Below are positions 16,386 through 26,034 of a stretch of DNA of 64,000 nucleotides, piece by piece; the first letter of the stretch is position 1, and each line of letters starts with the position of its first letter. This stretch comes from CAVWGP01 sp963754645 (GTDB lineage Bacteria > Pseudomonadota > Alphaproteobacteria > Bin65). A program made the translations under genes and the position numbers. The DNA lies in NCBI GenBank assembly GCA_963754645.1, contig CAVWGP010000011.1:620001-684000 (forward strand), given 5' to 3'. The notes under the pieces were generated by a model. That model was not told where the DNA came from. It saw nothing but the letters and a program-made list of their open reading frames with translations, and ran no database searches.

Positions 16386-16417
16386 GCACGCGGCGCCCGT
16401 CCGCGGGCGCCGCGTGC
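16386..16417 (-). promoter_or_regulatory. Strong intercistronic hairpin after the LivK-type gene
   Basis: The arms at 16386-16399 and 16404-16417 pair perfectly over 14 G/C-rich bases around the four-base loop tccg. No U-tract follows, so it is more likely an mRNA-stabilising or attenuating hairpin than a full terminator. Confidence 0.75.
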
Positions 16418-16427
16418 CGGAAGCCGG

Positions 16428-17609
16428 TTAGAACTGATTGCCCCAGGTGACAAAGACGGTGGGCTTGCCGTTCACGAACCCGGCGACCGCCGATGTCTTG
16501 CAGCCTTGCCGGTCGGTCGGCGTCCAAGTGATGTCGCAGGCGAGGATGTTGGTCCGCAGGCCGCGGATATTCTCCAGCTCGGCAATGAACTTCGACCGCG
16601 TGAGGTCGCGACCCGCGGCCTTGAGCGCCTCCACCGAAGCCACGCCGCTCGCCATCGCGATCGCGCTGAAGCCCGTGATCGTCTCGTTCGGGTAATATTT
16701 GCGGATGATGTCGTTCCACGGTTTCATCTTGGGACCGTCGACTTTGTCGACGTAGGCGTGCATGACGTAGTAGTTGTCGACGGCCTCCTGATCGCCCAGG
16801 CGAGCCAGGGTGTTCTCGAGGTCGGTGCCCGCCGTGCCCATGACCGGAACCTTGAGGCCGTACTTCTTCGCGTCGCGCAGGAAGATCACCGTTTCGGCCT
16901 CATAGAGGCAGCCCAGGATGAAATCCAAGTTTGCCTGCTTCATCCGCAGAACTTGCGCGGTGGTATCGGTCTGGCCGCGCTCCATGGCGAGCTCGACCAC
17001 GGGAGCGACGCCCAGCGCCTTGATATGGTCGAGCGCCGGGCCGCAGTAGCTCTTCGCCCAGTCGTTGGTATGGGCGATCACGCCGATCCGCTTGGTGTTG
17101 GGCCTAGACATGACGAACTTGGCCATCGCCTCGCCATAGGTGGCCCCCGCGGGAACGCCGTGGAAAATGTTCCGGATCGGGGGCATCGACAGCGACCCGT
17201 TGACAGCGTGCGAGATGATCCAGGGCAGGCCTGCCTGGACGACCTCGGGCTTCAGCGCCACGGCGACGCCGCTGCACGAGTTGCCGTGCAGATAGAACAC
17301 CTTGTCCTGGTGAATGAGCTTCTTGGCGGCTGCGATGCCCTTCGCCGGCTCGCACGCGTAGTCTTCCTGCACGATCTCGATCTTGCGGCCGTGGATTCCG
17401 CCCTGGTCATTGATGTGCTTGAAGTAGGCCATGAGCCCGATCTCGGCCTTGCTGTAGCTCGAGGCGTTGCCCGAGAACGGGCCCATCACGCCGACCTTGA
17501 TCGTCGTGTCGGTGATCCCTGTCGTCTCCTGGGATCGAGCCGGTGCGGTCAGCAGCGCCAAGCTTGCCAAGCCACCAATGATCGCAAGCACGGATTTTTC
17601 ATAGGTCAC
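16428..17609 (-). CDS. Branched-chain amino acid-type substrate-binding protein (LivK/Peripla_BP_6 family)
   Basis: A 393-residue periplasmic protein starting with GTG. The signal peptide (LAIIGGLASLALLTAPARS) is followed by the family opening TIKVGVMGPFSGNASSYSKA. It is the first gene of the Liv-type operon and determines what is imported. Close relatives bind amino acids, amides, urea or aromatic acids; the ligand cannot be read here. A hairpin after its stop probably raises its level above that of the membrane subunits. Confidence 0.9.
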   Translation of the reverse strand: MTYEKSVLAIIGGLASLALLTAPARSQETTGITDTTIKVGVMGPFSGNASSYSKAEIGLMAYFKHINDQGGIHGRKIEIVQEDYACEPAKGIAAAKKLIHQDKVFYLHGNSCSGVAVALKPEVVQAGLPWIISHAVNGSLSMPPIRNIFHGVPAGATYGEAMAKFVMSRPNTKRIGVIAHTNDWAKSYCGPALDHIKALGVAPVVELAMERGQTDTTAQVLRMKQANLDFILGCLYEAETVIFLRDAKKYGLKVPVMGTAGTDLENTLARLGDQEAVDNYYVMHAYVDKVDGPKMKPWNDIIRKYYPNETITGFSAIAMASGVASVEALKAAGRDLTRSKFIAELENIRGLRTNILACDITWTPTDRQGCKTSAVAGFVNGKPTVFVTWGNQF

Positions 17610-17754
17610 GGATTGCCTCCCTAGGTTGCGTCAATCAAGCGTTCTTGCGCCCGGTCGCTTCGACTGCCGCATCGCGGCCCGTGGCGGAGGGACCACTTCT
17701 TGGCGCCCATGATTCTATAGTCACACCAACCCTGCCTTGGAATGGCTGATTTGT

Positions 17755-18825
17755 CTATGCTTGTTGCAAACCTTGCGCGGCCGCGAAGGCGGCTTGCAGC
17801 TTGGCGAGCACGGGATTTTCGTCCGCCGCCGGCGCGGCGGCGGCGTCCTGCGCCGCGAAGTCGCGCCAGAAATGGCAGGCGACCGCGCGGCCCGCCGCGT
17901 CGGCGGCCAAGGCCGGCGTCTCATTGCCGGCAGCGCGCCTGCACATGGCGGCAGCGCGTGTGCAACCGGCAGCCGCCGGGCGGATCGATCGGGCTCGGCA
18001 CGTCGCCTTCCAGCAGCAGGCGCTTCTTGCGCCGCGCCGGATCGGGAACCGGCACCGCCGCGAGCAAGGCCTGGCTGTAGGGATGGCGCGGCTCGGCGAA
18101 CAGCGCCGCGGTTTCGGCGAGCTCGACGATCTGGCCGAGATACATCACGGCGACGCGCGTCGCGATGTGGCGCACCACGGCGAGATCGTGGGCGATGAAG
18201 ATATAGGCGAGGCCCAATTGGCGCTGCAGGTCGCCGAGCAGATTGACGACTTGCGCCTGGATCGAGACATCGAGCGCCGAGACCGGTTCGTCGCACACGA
18301 TGAGCTTGGGCTCGACGGCGAGCGCGCGGGCGATGCCGATGCGCTGGCGCTGGCCGCCGGAAAATTCGTGCGGATAGCGCTGGGCGTGTTCCGGGCGCAA
18401 GCCGACGAGGCGCAACAGCTCGGCGACACGCCGGGCGCGGCCGCCTGGCGGCGCGATATCGTGCAGCGCCAGCGGCTCCTCGAGCATCTGGCCCACGGTC
18501 ATGCGCGGATTGAGCGAGCCGTACGGGTCTTGGAAGATGATCTGCATCTCGCGGCGCAGGGCGCGCAGCGCGCCGGGGCCGAGCGCGTGGATGTCGCGGC
18601 CCTGATATTTGACGCGGCCCGCGCTCGGCTCGATCAAGCGCAAGACGAGGCGGCCGACGGTGGATTTGCCGCAGCCGCTTTCGCCCACCAAGGCCAGCGT
18701 CTCGCCCGGCGCCAGCGCGAAGCTCACGCCGTCGACGGCGCGCACCCAGGCGCGCGGCCGGCCGAACACGTCGTGCCGCGCCGGGAAGTGCTTGACGAGA
18801 TTTTCCGCTTCGAGCAGCGGCCCGG

Positions 18826-18829
<4 letters not shown>
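17755..18829 (-). CDS. Oligopeptide ABC ATPase (DppF/OppF family), frame-broken near the C-terminus
   Basis: The protein shows Walker A GESGCGKS, signature FSGGQRQR, Walker B LIVCDEP and the C-terminal oligo_HPY region with clustered cysteines (HTRCRHVQARC). The start ATG at 18829 overlaps the DppD-type stop (ATGA). After RCRHVQARCR the frame closes with TGA, but the neighbouring frame continues ETPALAADAAGRAVACHFWR to a stop at 17755, matching the expected tail. One extra base near 17935 explains this and is most likely an assembly error. Its channel partners may be the DppB/DppC-type proteins encoded near 8-9 kb. Confidence 0.82.
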
Positions 18830-19805
<976 letters not shown>

Positions 19806-19809
<4 letters not shown>

Positions 19810-20540
19810 GAAGCGTCGCGTTTCCCGGCGGCGAGCGCGTCGGCGATGCCGGCGGCAATGCCGGCATCGATCGTGGCGCGGTCGAAGATGCCGGCCGGAT
19901 TGGCGCGCGTCGCGAGATAGCGGCGGAAATGGACGAAGCGCTCGTGGCTCACGCGCTCCAGGCGCTCGAGCTCGGCGAGCGGATCGGCGTGATCGTCGAC
20001 GCGGAGATCGAGATCGGGATGCTCCTCGGTCGTATGGATAATAAGCGCCGCCGATTGCTTGCCGCGCTTGTCGCCACCCGCCGCCTCGCCGGCCTTGAGC
20101 GCCGCGATCAGCCGGCGCGGAAACGGCAGTGCCGCGCCCGCGGCATAGGCCGCCGAGGTATCGGCGACGACGCGCGGCCCGGCCAGCATATTGCCGGCGA
20201 CCGAATGATCGGCGGAAACGACATGCCCGCACCAATCGACGCAGCCGGCGCCGGTGTGCGCCGCGATCCTGCCGTTGCGGTCCATGACGTGAAGCTGGCG
20301 GCTCGCCTCGCCCGCGTCGCTCGCGATCAGGATGCGGACGACGTCGGCGGCGGCCACGCCCTCGCCCAACAGGCGCAAGCCGCGCGCGCCGAAGGTCGGA
20401 TTGATCAGCGCCTGGGTCGCCAGCGCGCCGACGCCGCCCGAGGCATGCGGGCACAGCGCGCCGACGGCGAAAAACTTGGTGGCGACGGCGACGCCGAAAG
20501 CGCCGCTCGCCGCGTCACGGGCGATGATCGACCAGGTCAT
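19806..20540 (-). CDS. DUF1028 protein (Ntn-hydrolase-like)
   Basis: About 244 residues with the clear DUF1028 N-terminus TWSIIARDAASGAFGVAVAT and TQALINPTFGARGLRLL. DUF1028 proteins have an Ntn-hydrolase-like fold and are often encoded with peptide importers, as here, which suggests amide or peptide-derivative hydrolysis; the reaction is unproven. The ATG at 20540 gives the standard start MTWSI; alternatives lie up to 12 codons upstream, and none has a convincing ribosome site. Confidence 0.85.
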
Positions 20541-20588
20541 ACGCGGCATCATCCGAGAAAGATACCGGCGGCGCAAGCCGGCGATGTC

Positions 20589-20879
20589 TCAGTTTGAATT
20601 TGGCGGCAGCCATTCTCGTAATGCGGAGCTTTGCTGAATCGCTTCGGTTAGCCAGATCACCGATTGCGTTGCCGCCGTAAGCGCGGCTTCCTGCGACGCA
20701 TAAGCAGCACCTGAGTAATACCGCACCGGCGTCCAGGCGCCCCCGTCCTCCGCGTCCCGCCTGAATTCCTCAAATCCGTAGCTTCCGTCCGGACGTGAGA
20801 ACAGGTCGACGCATCGGTTGCGTTCAAAATTCTCTATGCTGGCGAAAACCAGCCATAACCCGTCGATTCGCCTCGGCAC
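20589..20879 (-). CDS. Conserved hypothetical small protein
   Basis: A 96-residue soluble protein beginning with GTG. The core CVDLFSRPDGSYGFEEFRRD and GAWTPVRYYSGAAYASQEAA looks like a conserved small protein of proteobacteria, although I cannot name a family. It lies just upstream of the DUF1028 operon on the same strand, with about 48 bases between. No membrane segment or cofactor motif is seen. Confidence 0.6.
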   Translation of the reverse strand: MPRRIDGLWLVFASIENFERNRCVDLFSRPDGSYGFEEFRRDAEDGGAWTPVRYYSGAAYASQEAALTAATQSVIWLTEAIQQSSALREWLPPNSN

Positions 20880-21047
20880 TCGAAGCTCCCGCGGTTCTCG
20901 CGTTGCCTAGGTTTCACCGCCGCTGCGGCGATCGGCGCCCTGATAGCACGCTCGATTTCAAGCTGCGACATTACCAGCGAGCGGCGCGCTTTGCCTTCCG
21001 CGCAAGCTCGTCTATCGTCGGTGCCGATGTTGCGAGGGAGTTCGACC

Positions 21048-22865
21048 ATGCCGCCTACGGATCGCATTGGCGACGCCGCCGCCGGTTTTGCCGATATCGA
21101 GCAGCCGGCCGGGCTGGTGTCGCCGCCGCCCTCGCTGTGGGGCAGCGATGCGATGGCCGAGGTGCTGCGCGATCTCGGCATCGCCTGGGTCGCGCTCAAT
21201 CCGGGCGCGAGCTTCCGCGGCCTGCACGACAGCCTGGTCAATTATCTCGGCAACCGCCAGCCGCAGATGCTGCTCTGCCTGCACGAGGAGCACGCCATCG
21301 CCATGGCGCATGGCTACGCGAAATCGACCGGCAAGCTCATGGCCGCGATCGTGCACAGCAATGTCGGCCTCATGCACGGTTCGATGGCGGTGTTCAACGC
21401 CTGGTGCGACCGCATTCCGCTGCTCCTGCTCGGCGCCACCGGCCCGTTCGATGCGACCAAGCGCCGGCCGTGGATCGATTGGATTCACACCGCGCAAGAT
21501 CAGGGTGCTTTGATCCGCGATTTCGTGAAATTCGACGATCAACCGTCGTCGATCGCGGCGGCGCGCGAATCGATCCTGCGCGCGGTGCAGATCGCGACCA
21601 CGCCGCCGACGGGCCCGGTCTATATCAATCTCGATCAGGCGCTGCAGGAATCGGCGCTGCCGGCGGCCCTGCCCAAGCTCGATCTCGCGCGCTACCGCGC
21701 GCCGCCGCCGGCCGAGCCGAACCCGGCCCTGATTGCGGCGGCGGCCGAACTGCTGGCGAAAGCGCAAGCGCCGGTCATCATGGCGGGCCGCGTCGGGCGC
21801 GGCGCCGAGGATTGGCGCGCGCGCGTGGCGCTGGCCGAAAAACTCGGCGCCCGCGTGCTCACTGATTTGAAGGCGCCGGCCGCGTTCCCGACCGATCATC
21901 CGCTGCACGCGGCGCCGCCCGGCCTGTTCCCGCACCCCGACGCGCTCGCCTGCTTGAAACAGGCCGACGTCGTCCTCGATCTCGATTGGATCGATCCCGC
22001 CGGCCTGCTGCGCACCGCCTTCGGCGGCGACGCGATCGGCGCCAAGGTGATCCGCGTGTCGGTCGATCAGCACAATCATCGCGGCTGGAGCAAGGATCAC
22101 CAGGGCCTGCCGCCGGCCGATCTCTATTTCCTCAACGAGCCCGAGCGCGTCGTGGCCGCGCTGCTCGGCGCCTTGGCCAACAAGCCGGCGCGGCCCCGCC
22201 CGCCGGCAGCCGCCGCCAAAGCCGAGGCGCCGGCGGCCGATGGCGCGATAATCGATGTCGGCATGGTGGCGCGGTCTCTCGCCGCCGCCGCCGGCAACCG
22301 CGCGGTCTCGATCCTGCGCGTGCCGCTGTCCTGGGGCGGCCAGATGTGGCACTTCAAGAGCGCCGATTCCTATATCGGCTTCGACGGCGGCGCCGGCATC
22401 GGCTCGGGTCCCGGCATGGTGATCGGTGCCGCGCTCGGCATGATGGGCAGCGGAAGGCTGCCGGTCGCAATCATCGGCGACGGCGACTATCTGATGAGCG
22501 TCTCGGCGCTGTGGACGGCGGCGCATTACCGCATTCCGGTGCTGATTCTGGTCGTCAACAACCGCTCCTTCTTCAACGACGAGTTGCATCAGGAGCGCGT
22601 CGCCAAGCAGCGCACCCGGCCGGTCGAGAACCGCTGGATCGGCCAGCGCATCGGCGAGCCCGAAATCGATCTGGCGCAGATGGCGCGTGCCCAGGGCCTG
22701 CGCGGCATCGGTCCGGTCACCGAGCCGGCCTCGCTGCAAGCCGTGCTCGCAGACGCCATCGCCGCGGTCGAGGCGGGGCAAGCCTGCGTCGTCGATATCC
22801 GCGTCGCCGCCGGCTATGATGCGGCCACATCGATCGCCCTGTCGCGCGCGCCCAAGGCAGGCTAA
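21048..22865 (+). CDS. Thiamine diphosphate-dependent enzyme (acetolactate synthase large-subunit-like)
   Basis: A 605-residue protein with the three domains of the pyruvate oxidase/acetolactate synthase family. Glu80 in LHEEHA occupies the position of the catalytic glutamate. The C-terminal domain has the GDGDYLMSV...NN motif that binds Mg and thiamine diphosphate. The ATG at 21048 follows GAGGGAG at a suitable distance. It is followed by a binding protein and two permeases, so it probably acts on a 2-keto acid or related compound taken up by that system, rather than making branched-chain amino acids. No regulatory small subunit is present. Confidence 0.85.
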   Translation: MPPTDRIGDAAAGFADIEQPAGLVSPPPSLWGSDAMAEVLRDLGIAWVALNPGASFRGLHDSLVNYLGNRQPQMLLCLHEEHAIAMAHGYAKSTGKLMAAIVHSNVGLMHGSMAVFNAWCDRIPLLLLGATGPFDATKRRPWIDWIHTAQDQGALIRDFVKFDDQPSSIAAARESILRAVQIATTPPTGPVYINLDQALQESALPAALPKLDLARYRAPPPAEPNPALIAAAAELLAKAQAPVIMAGRVGRGAEDWRARVALAEKLGARVLTDLKAPAAFPTDHPLHAAPPGLFPHPDALACLKQADVVLDLDWIDPAGLLRTAFGGDAIGAKVIRVSVDQHNHRGWSKDHQGLPPADLYFLNEPERVVAALLGALANKPARPRPPAAAAKAEAPAADGAIIDVGMVARSLAAAAGNRAVSILRVPLSWGGQMWHFKSADSYIGFDGGAGIGSGPGMVIGAALGMMGSGRLPVAIIGDGDYLMSVSALWTAAHYRIPVLILVVNNRSFFNDELHQERVAKQRTRPVENRWIGQRIGEPEIDLAQMARAQGLRGIGPVTEPASLQAVLADAIAAVEAGQACVVDIRVAAGYDAATSIALSRAPKAG

Positions 22866-22898
22866 GGCGGCGAGAACCGAAACCGAGGGAGAACGGCC

Positions 22899-23852
22899 AT
22901 GAAAACCGAATTCGCGAGATTCGCACTAGCGGCTGTGCTGCTGAGCGCCGCGGCCAGCGCCGCCGCCGCGCAGGAAAAAATCGCCGTCGCCATCGGCCAA
23001 CGCCAGGTCTGGGATTCGATGATCGTGCCGATCGGCGAGGCCCAGGGCATTTTCAAGAAGCACGGTATCGAGCTCTCGATCACCTACACGGCGGGCGGCG
23101 CCGAAACGCTCCAGGCGGTCATCACCGGCAGCACGGATTACGCGCTCACCAACGGCGTCGAGGGCGTGATCGCGGCTTTCGCCAAGGGCGCGCCGCTGCG
23201 CATCGTCAGCTCCGAGATGCGCGGCGCCAGCGACATCTATTGGTACGTCAAGGCCGATAGCCCGATCAAATCGCTCAAGGACGCGGCCGGAAAAACCCTC
23301 GCCTTTTCGCGCCCCGGCTCGTCGTCGAACCTCGTCGCCCAGCAATTGGCGGCCAAGGCCGGCGTCGCCGCCAAGCTGGTATCGACCGGCGCCCTGCCCG
23401 CAACCTTCACCCAGGTCATGTCGGGCCAGATCGATATCGGCTGGGCCGCCGTGCCCTTCGCGCTCGACGCGGTGAAGAAAGGCGAGATTCGCATCGTCGC
23501 CCGCGGCGGCGAACTCGAGGAGCTCAACAATGTCAGCATCCGGGTCAATGTGACGAGCGTCAAATTCCTCGCCGAGCGGCGCAAGGCGGCCGAGGGCTTC
23601 GCCCGCGCCTACAAGGAATCGCTCGATTGGATGTATGCCAATATCGACAAGGCCGCCGCCGCCTATGCCGAGTTGAACAAGATCTCGCTCGACATCGCCA
23701 AGGAGGGCATCGCCTTCTATCCCAAGGCGCGGCTCGAGCCCTATCCAGTCTCCGGCCTCGATATTTCGGTCGCCGAGGCGGTGAAGGCCAAGCGCCTCGA
23801 TAAGCCGCTGACGCCGGAGCAGCTCAAGGAGCTCGTCGTCGAACTCAAATAG
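22899..23852 (+). CDS. ABC transporter substrate-binding protein (NMT1/SsuA/TauA-like)
   Basis: A 317-residue protein with a signal peptide ending AAASAAAAQEK and the family segments WDSMIVPIGEAQGIFKKHGI and TYTAGGAETLQAVITGSTDY. It begins 33 bases after the TPP enzyme and is followed within 4 bases by a permease. The ligand-binding residues cannot be assigned. Co-location with a 2-keto-acid-type enzyme hints at an aromatic or keto-acid ligand, but this is inference. Confidence 0.87.
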   Translation: MKTEFARFALAAVLLSAAASAAAAQEKIAVAIGQRQVWDSMIVPIGEAQGIFKKHGIELSITYTAGGAETLQAVITGSTDYALTNGVEGVIAAFAKGAPLRIVSSEMRGASDIYWYVKADSPIKSLKDAAGKTLAFSRPGSSSNLVAQQLAAKAGVAAKLVSTGALPATFTQVMSGQIDIGWAAVPFALDAVKKGEIRIVARGGELEELNNVSIRVNVTSVKFLAERRKAAEGFARAYKESLDWMYANIDKAAAAYAELNKISLDIAKEGIAFYPKARLEPYPVSGLDISVAEAVKAKRLDKPLTPEQLKELVVELK

Positions 23853-23856
23853 GCGG

Positions 23857-24609
23857 ATGGCCGCGCTTCCGTCCAAGCCGGCGCTGGCCGGCATCGCCAC
23901 GCTGCTGGCGCTGGCGGCGGCGCTCGAAGCGCTGGTTGCCGGCGGCGCGCTGTCGAAATTCGTCGTCGCCCGGCCGAGCGAGATGGTGCGCGCCATCGGG
24001 CGCCTGATCGCCGAAGAAAACCTGCTCACTTCGCTCGGCGCAACCTTGGCGACCGCCTTCGCCTCGGTCGGCGCCGCCATCATTGTCGGCCTGCCCTGCG
24101 GCTATTGGCTCTACAAGCACGAGCGCTTCGGCCGCGCCTACCGCAATTGGCTGGGCGCCATGTTCGCGGCGCCGCTGGTGTTGCTCTATCCGCTCGTCCT
24201 TGTCGTGTTCGGCCGGACCTATTTTGCGGTCGGGTTCATGGGCTTCCTGGTCGGCCTCGTCGCCGTGGTGCTCAACACGCGCGACGGGCTCGCCGCCGTC
24301 GCGCCGGTGCTGATTCGCGCCGGCCGCGTCTTCAAGCTCACGCCGTCCGAGGAATTCTGGACGATCTTGCTGCCCGCCGGCACGCCGATGATTTTCACCG
24401 GCATCCGGCTCGGCGCCATCTACGCGCTCGTCAATATCATCGGCATCGAATACCTGATCAATTTCGGCGGCCTGGGTTTCGTCGTCTCGGACACTTACGA
24501 CCGCTTCGATTTTCCCGGCATGTATGCCGCGATTCTGTTCGTCGTTCTGGTCAGCGGCGCGATGCTGTGGCTGCTCGGCAAGGTGCAAGCGTGGCTGCGC
24601 CCGGCGTGA
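23857..24609 (+). CDS. ABC transporter permease (SsuC/TauC family), first of a pair
   Basis: A 250-residue permease with about six hydrophobic segments and an EAA-like loop at IRAGRVFKLTPSEEFWTILL. It starts 4 bases after the binding protein and overlaps the second permease by GTGA. Having two different permeases suggests a heterodimeric channel, unlike the single-permease system at 1-4560. No ATPase gene accompanies them. Confidence 0.88.
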   Translation: MAALPSKPALAGIATLLALAAALEALVAGGALSKFVVARPSEMVRAIGRLIAEENLLTSLGATLATAFASVGAAIIVGLPCGYWLYKHERFGRAYRNWLGAMFAAPLVLLYPLVLVVFGRTYFAVGFMGFLVGLVAVVLNTRDGLAAVAPVLIRAGRVFKLTPSEEFWTILLPAGTPMIFTGIRLGAIYALVNIIGIEYLINFGGLGFVVSDTYDRFDFPGMYAAILFVVLVSGAMLWLLGKVQAWLRPA

Positions 24610-25352
24610 CATCCGGCACGCTGGCGATCCGCCTCGGCACGCTCGCCGTGTTGGCCGCGCTGTGGGAGGCGCTGGCGCGGAGCGGCATCGTTTTCAAAGG
24701 CGTGGTGCCGTCGCTGGCCGCGATCGCGCGGGCCTTGTGGGGCGAATTGTCGGGTGCCGCGTTCTACGGCAATTTCGCCGTCACCGCGGCCGAAGTCGGC
24801 GCCGGCTTCGCGATCGGCGCCGTGCCGGGAATCCTGCTCGGCATCGCGTTCGGCGCGCGCCGCGGCCTGGGCGCCGCGGCCGGTCCCTATGTCGCCGCGC
24901 TGGCGACGACGCCGAAAATCGTGTTCCTGCCGATCGTCATGCTGCTGGTCGGCATCGGGCCCGGCTCGAAAGTGGCGCTCGGCGCCTTGTCCGCCGTGTT
25001 CCCGATCGTGATCGCAACCGCTGCGGGTATGCGCGCGATCCGGCCGGTCTATGTCCGCGTCGGCCGCGTCTTGAAATTATCGCCGGGCCAGATGGTCCGC
25101 CGCATATACGTGCCGGCGCTGGCCTTGCCCATCGTCGCCGGCATGCGGCTGGGCCTCGGCGTCTGCATCGTCGGCGTTCTGCTCGGCGAACTGAAATTTT
25201 CCAAGGCCGGCTTGGGCTTTCTCGCCAACGACTATTACGCGCAATTCCGCATCGCCGAGCTTTATGCGCTGATCGTCATCATCTTTGCGCTCGCCGCGCT
25301 CGCCAATGCCGCGATGAGCCGCGCCGCCGCCGGCGTCGAACCGCACGGCTGA
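24606..25352 (+). CDS. ABC transporter permease (SsuC/TauC family), second of a pair
   Basis: A 248-residue permease starting with GTG at 24606, translationally coupled to the upstream permease. The cytoplasmic loop VRVGRVLKLSPGQMVRRIYV and the segment LKFSKAGLGFLANDYYAQF match the family. It is the last gene of the cluster; the next gene is convergent. The missing ATPase may be supplied by the SsuB-like protein at 1259-2113 or by a gene elsewhere. Confidence 0.88.
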   Translation: MTSGTLAIRLGTLAVLAALWEALARSGIVFKGVVPSLAAIARALWGELSGAAFYGNFAVTAAEVGAGFAIGAVPGILLGIAFGARRGLGAAAGPYVAALATTPKIVFLPIVMLLVGIGPGSKVALGALSAVFPIVIATAAGMRAIRPVYVRVGRVLKLSPGQMVRRIYVPALALPIVAGMRLGLGVCIVGVLLGELKFSKAGLGFLANDYYAQFRIAELYALIVIIFALAALANAAMSRAAAGVEPHG

Positions 25353-25369
25353 GGCGATGTCCCGGCGCC

Positions 25370-25585
25370 TTAGCGATTTTTCGTGTCCTTCAAATGCGTG
25401 AGCGAAACAACCAGGACGATCGCGAGGACAACGGCGACCGCGCCGCCAATGATCCAGCCGATCAAGCCGGGGCGCCAAATCAGCGCCGCCGCCAGCAGCG
25501 CGGCCAGGCCGCCGGCGCTGAGGATCATGTCGCGCTTCAGCGATTTGCGTTCCCGAATGGCGCTATAGCGGCTGAAGCTGACCAT
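25370..25585 (-). CDS. Small two-helix membrane protein
   Basis: A 71-residue protein with two hydrophobic segments, MILSAGGLAALLAAALIW and IGWIIGGAVAVVLAIVLVVS, separated by a short turn, and charged ends. The family is not recognised. It is convergent with the permease pair, 17 bases apart. The hydrophobic pattern and a clean ATG make a real gene likely. Confidence 0.55.
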   Translation of the reverse strand: MVSFSRYSAIRERKSLKRDMILSAGGLAALLAAALIWRPGLIGWIIGGAVAVVLAIVLVVSLTHLKDTKNR

Positions 25586-26034
25586 GGACGCTGCCGATTC
25601 TCTCTTGCGAAAGATGCTATTTCACCCAGTTTGGCCGACGCTGTCCAGGGCTCGGCGGAATTCCCTGTCTGACAAACGGCGGTAGACCGCCAATTCGGCC
25701 ACGATATTCGTTCGGCTTTTCCGGCGATGGCTTTAACCGGCCACCCTGGTGCCGGCTCATGATTGTCTTGCTGATTGTCGCTTCCGGCTCGCGGTCGGAA
25801 GAACACGGGCCCAGATTTTAAGGACGGTGTCTGCCGGTTTGCTGAGACGCTCGCTGTTGCCGGTGTCGGACAAACCGTCGCGCGATATTGCGCGTGCGCC
25901 TACCCCATTTGGGGGCATTGCTGGCCACAACTTACCCACATGCTCAGGGCACCGTATTGCAGGCAACGCGAAACGTGGGACAAGTCGTGCGTCCAACCCG
26001 TTTGTCGCAATGTCGAATTGTTGAGAATAACGCC
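25586..26034. other. 449-bp gap, probable peroxidase promoter region
   Basis: No convincing gene is seen. Short frames here have no recognisable motifs. The stretch separates the small membrane protein from the peroxidase and should hold the promoter of the secretion locus; I could not assign a promoter with confidence. Confidence 0.4.

Noticed and set aside
15420..17624. 734-codon plus-strand open frame opposite the Liv genes
   Set aside because: High-GC antisense shadow; low-complexity Arg/Asp/Glu composition and full overlap with livH, livM and the binding protein.
21012..22781. Long minus-strand frame opposite the TPP enzyme
   Set aside because: No motifs, composition of an antisense shadow, and the sense frame has clear catalytic motifs.
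21048..22865. ilvB/ilvG (branched-chain amino acid synthesis)
   Set aside because: No small regulatory subunit or ilvC nearby, an atypical N-terminus and linkage to an importer.
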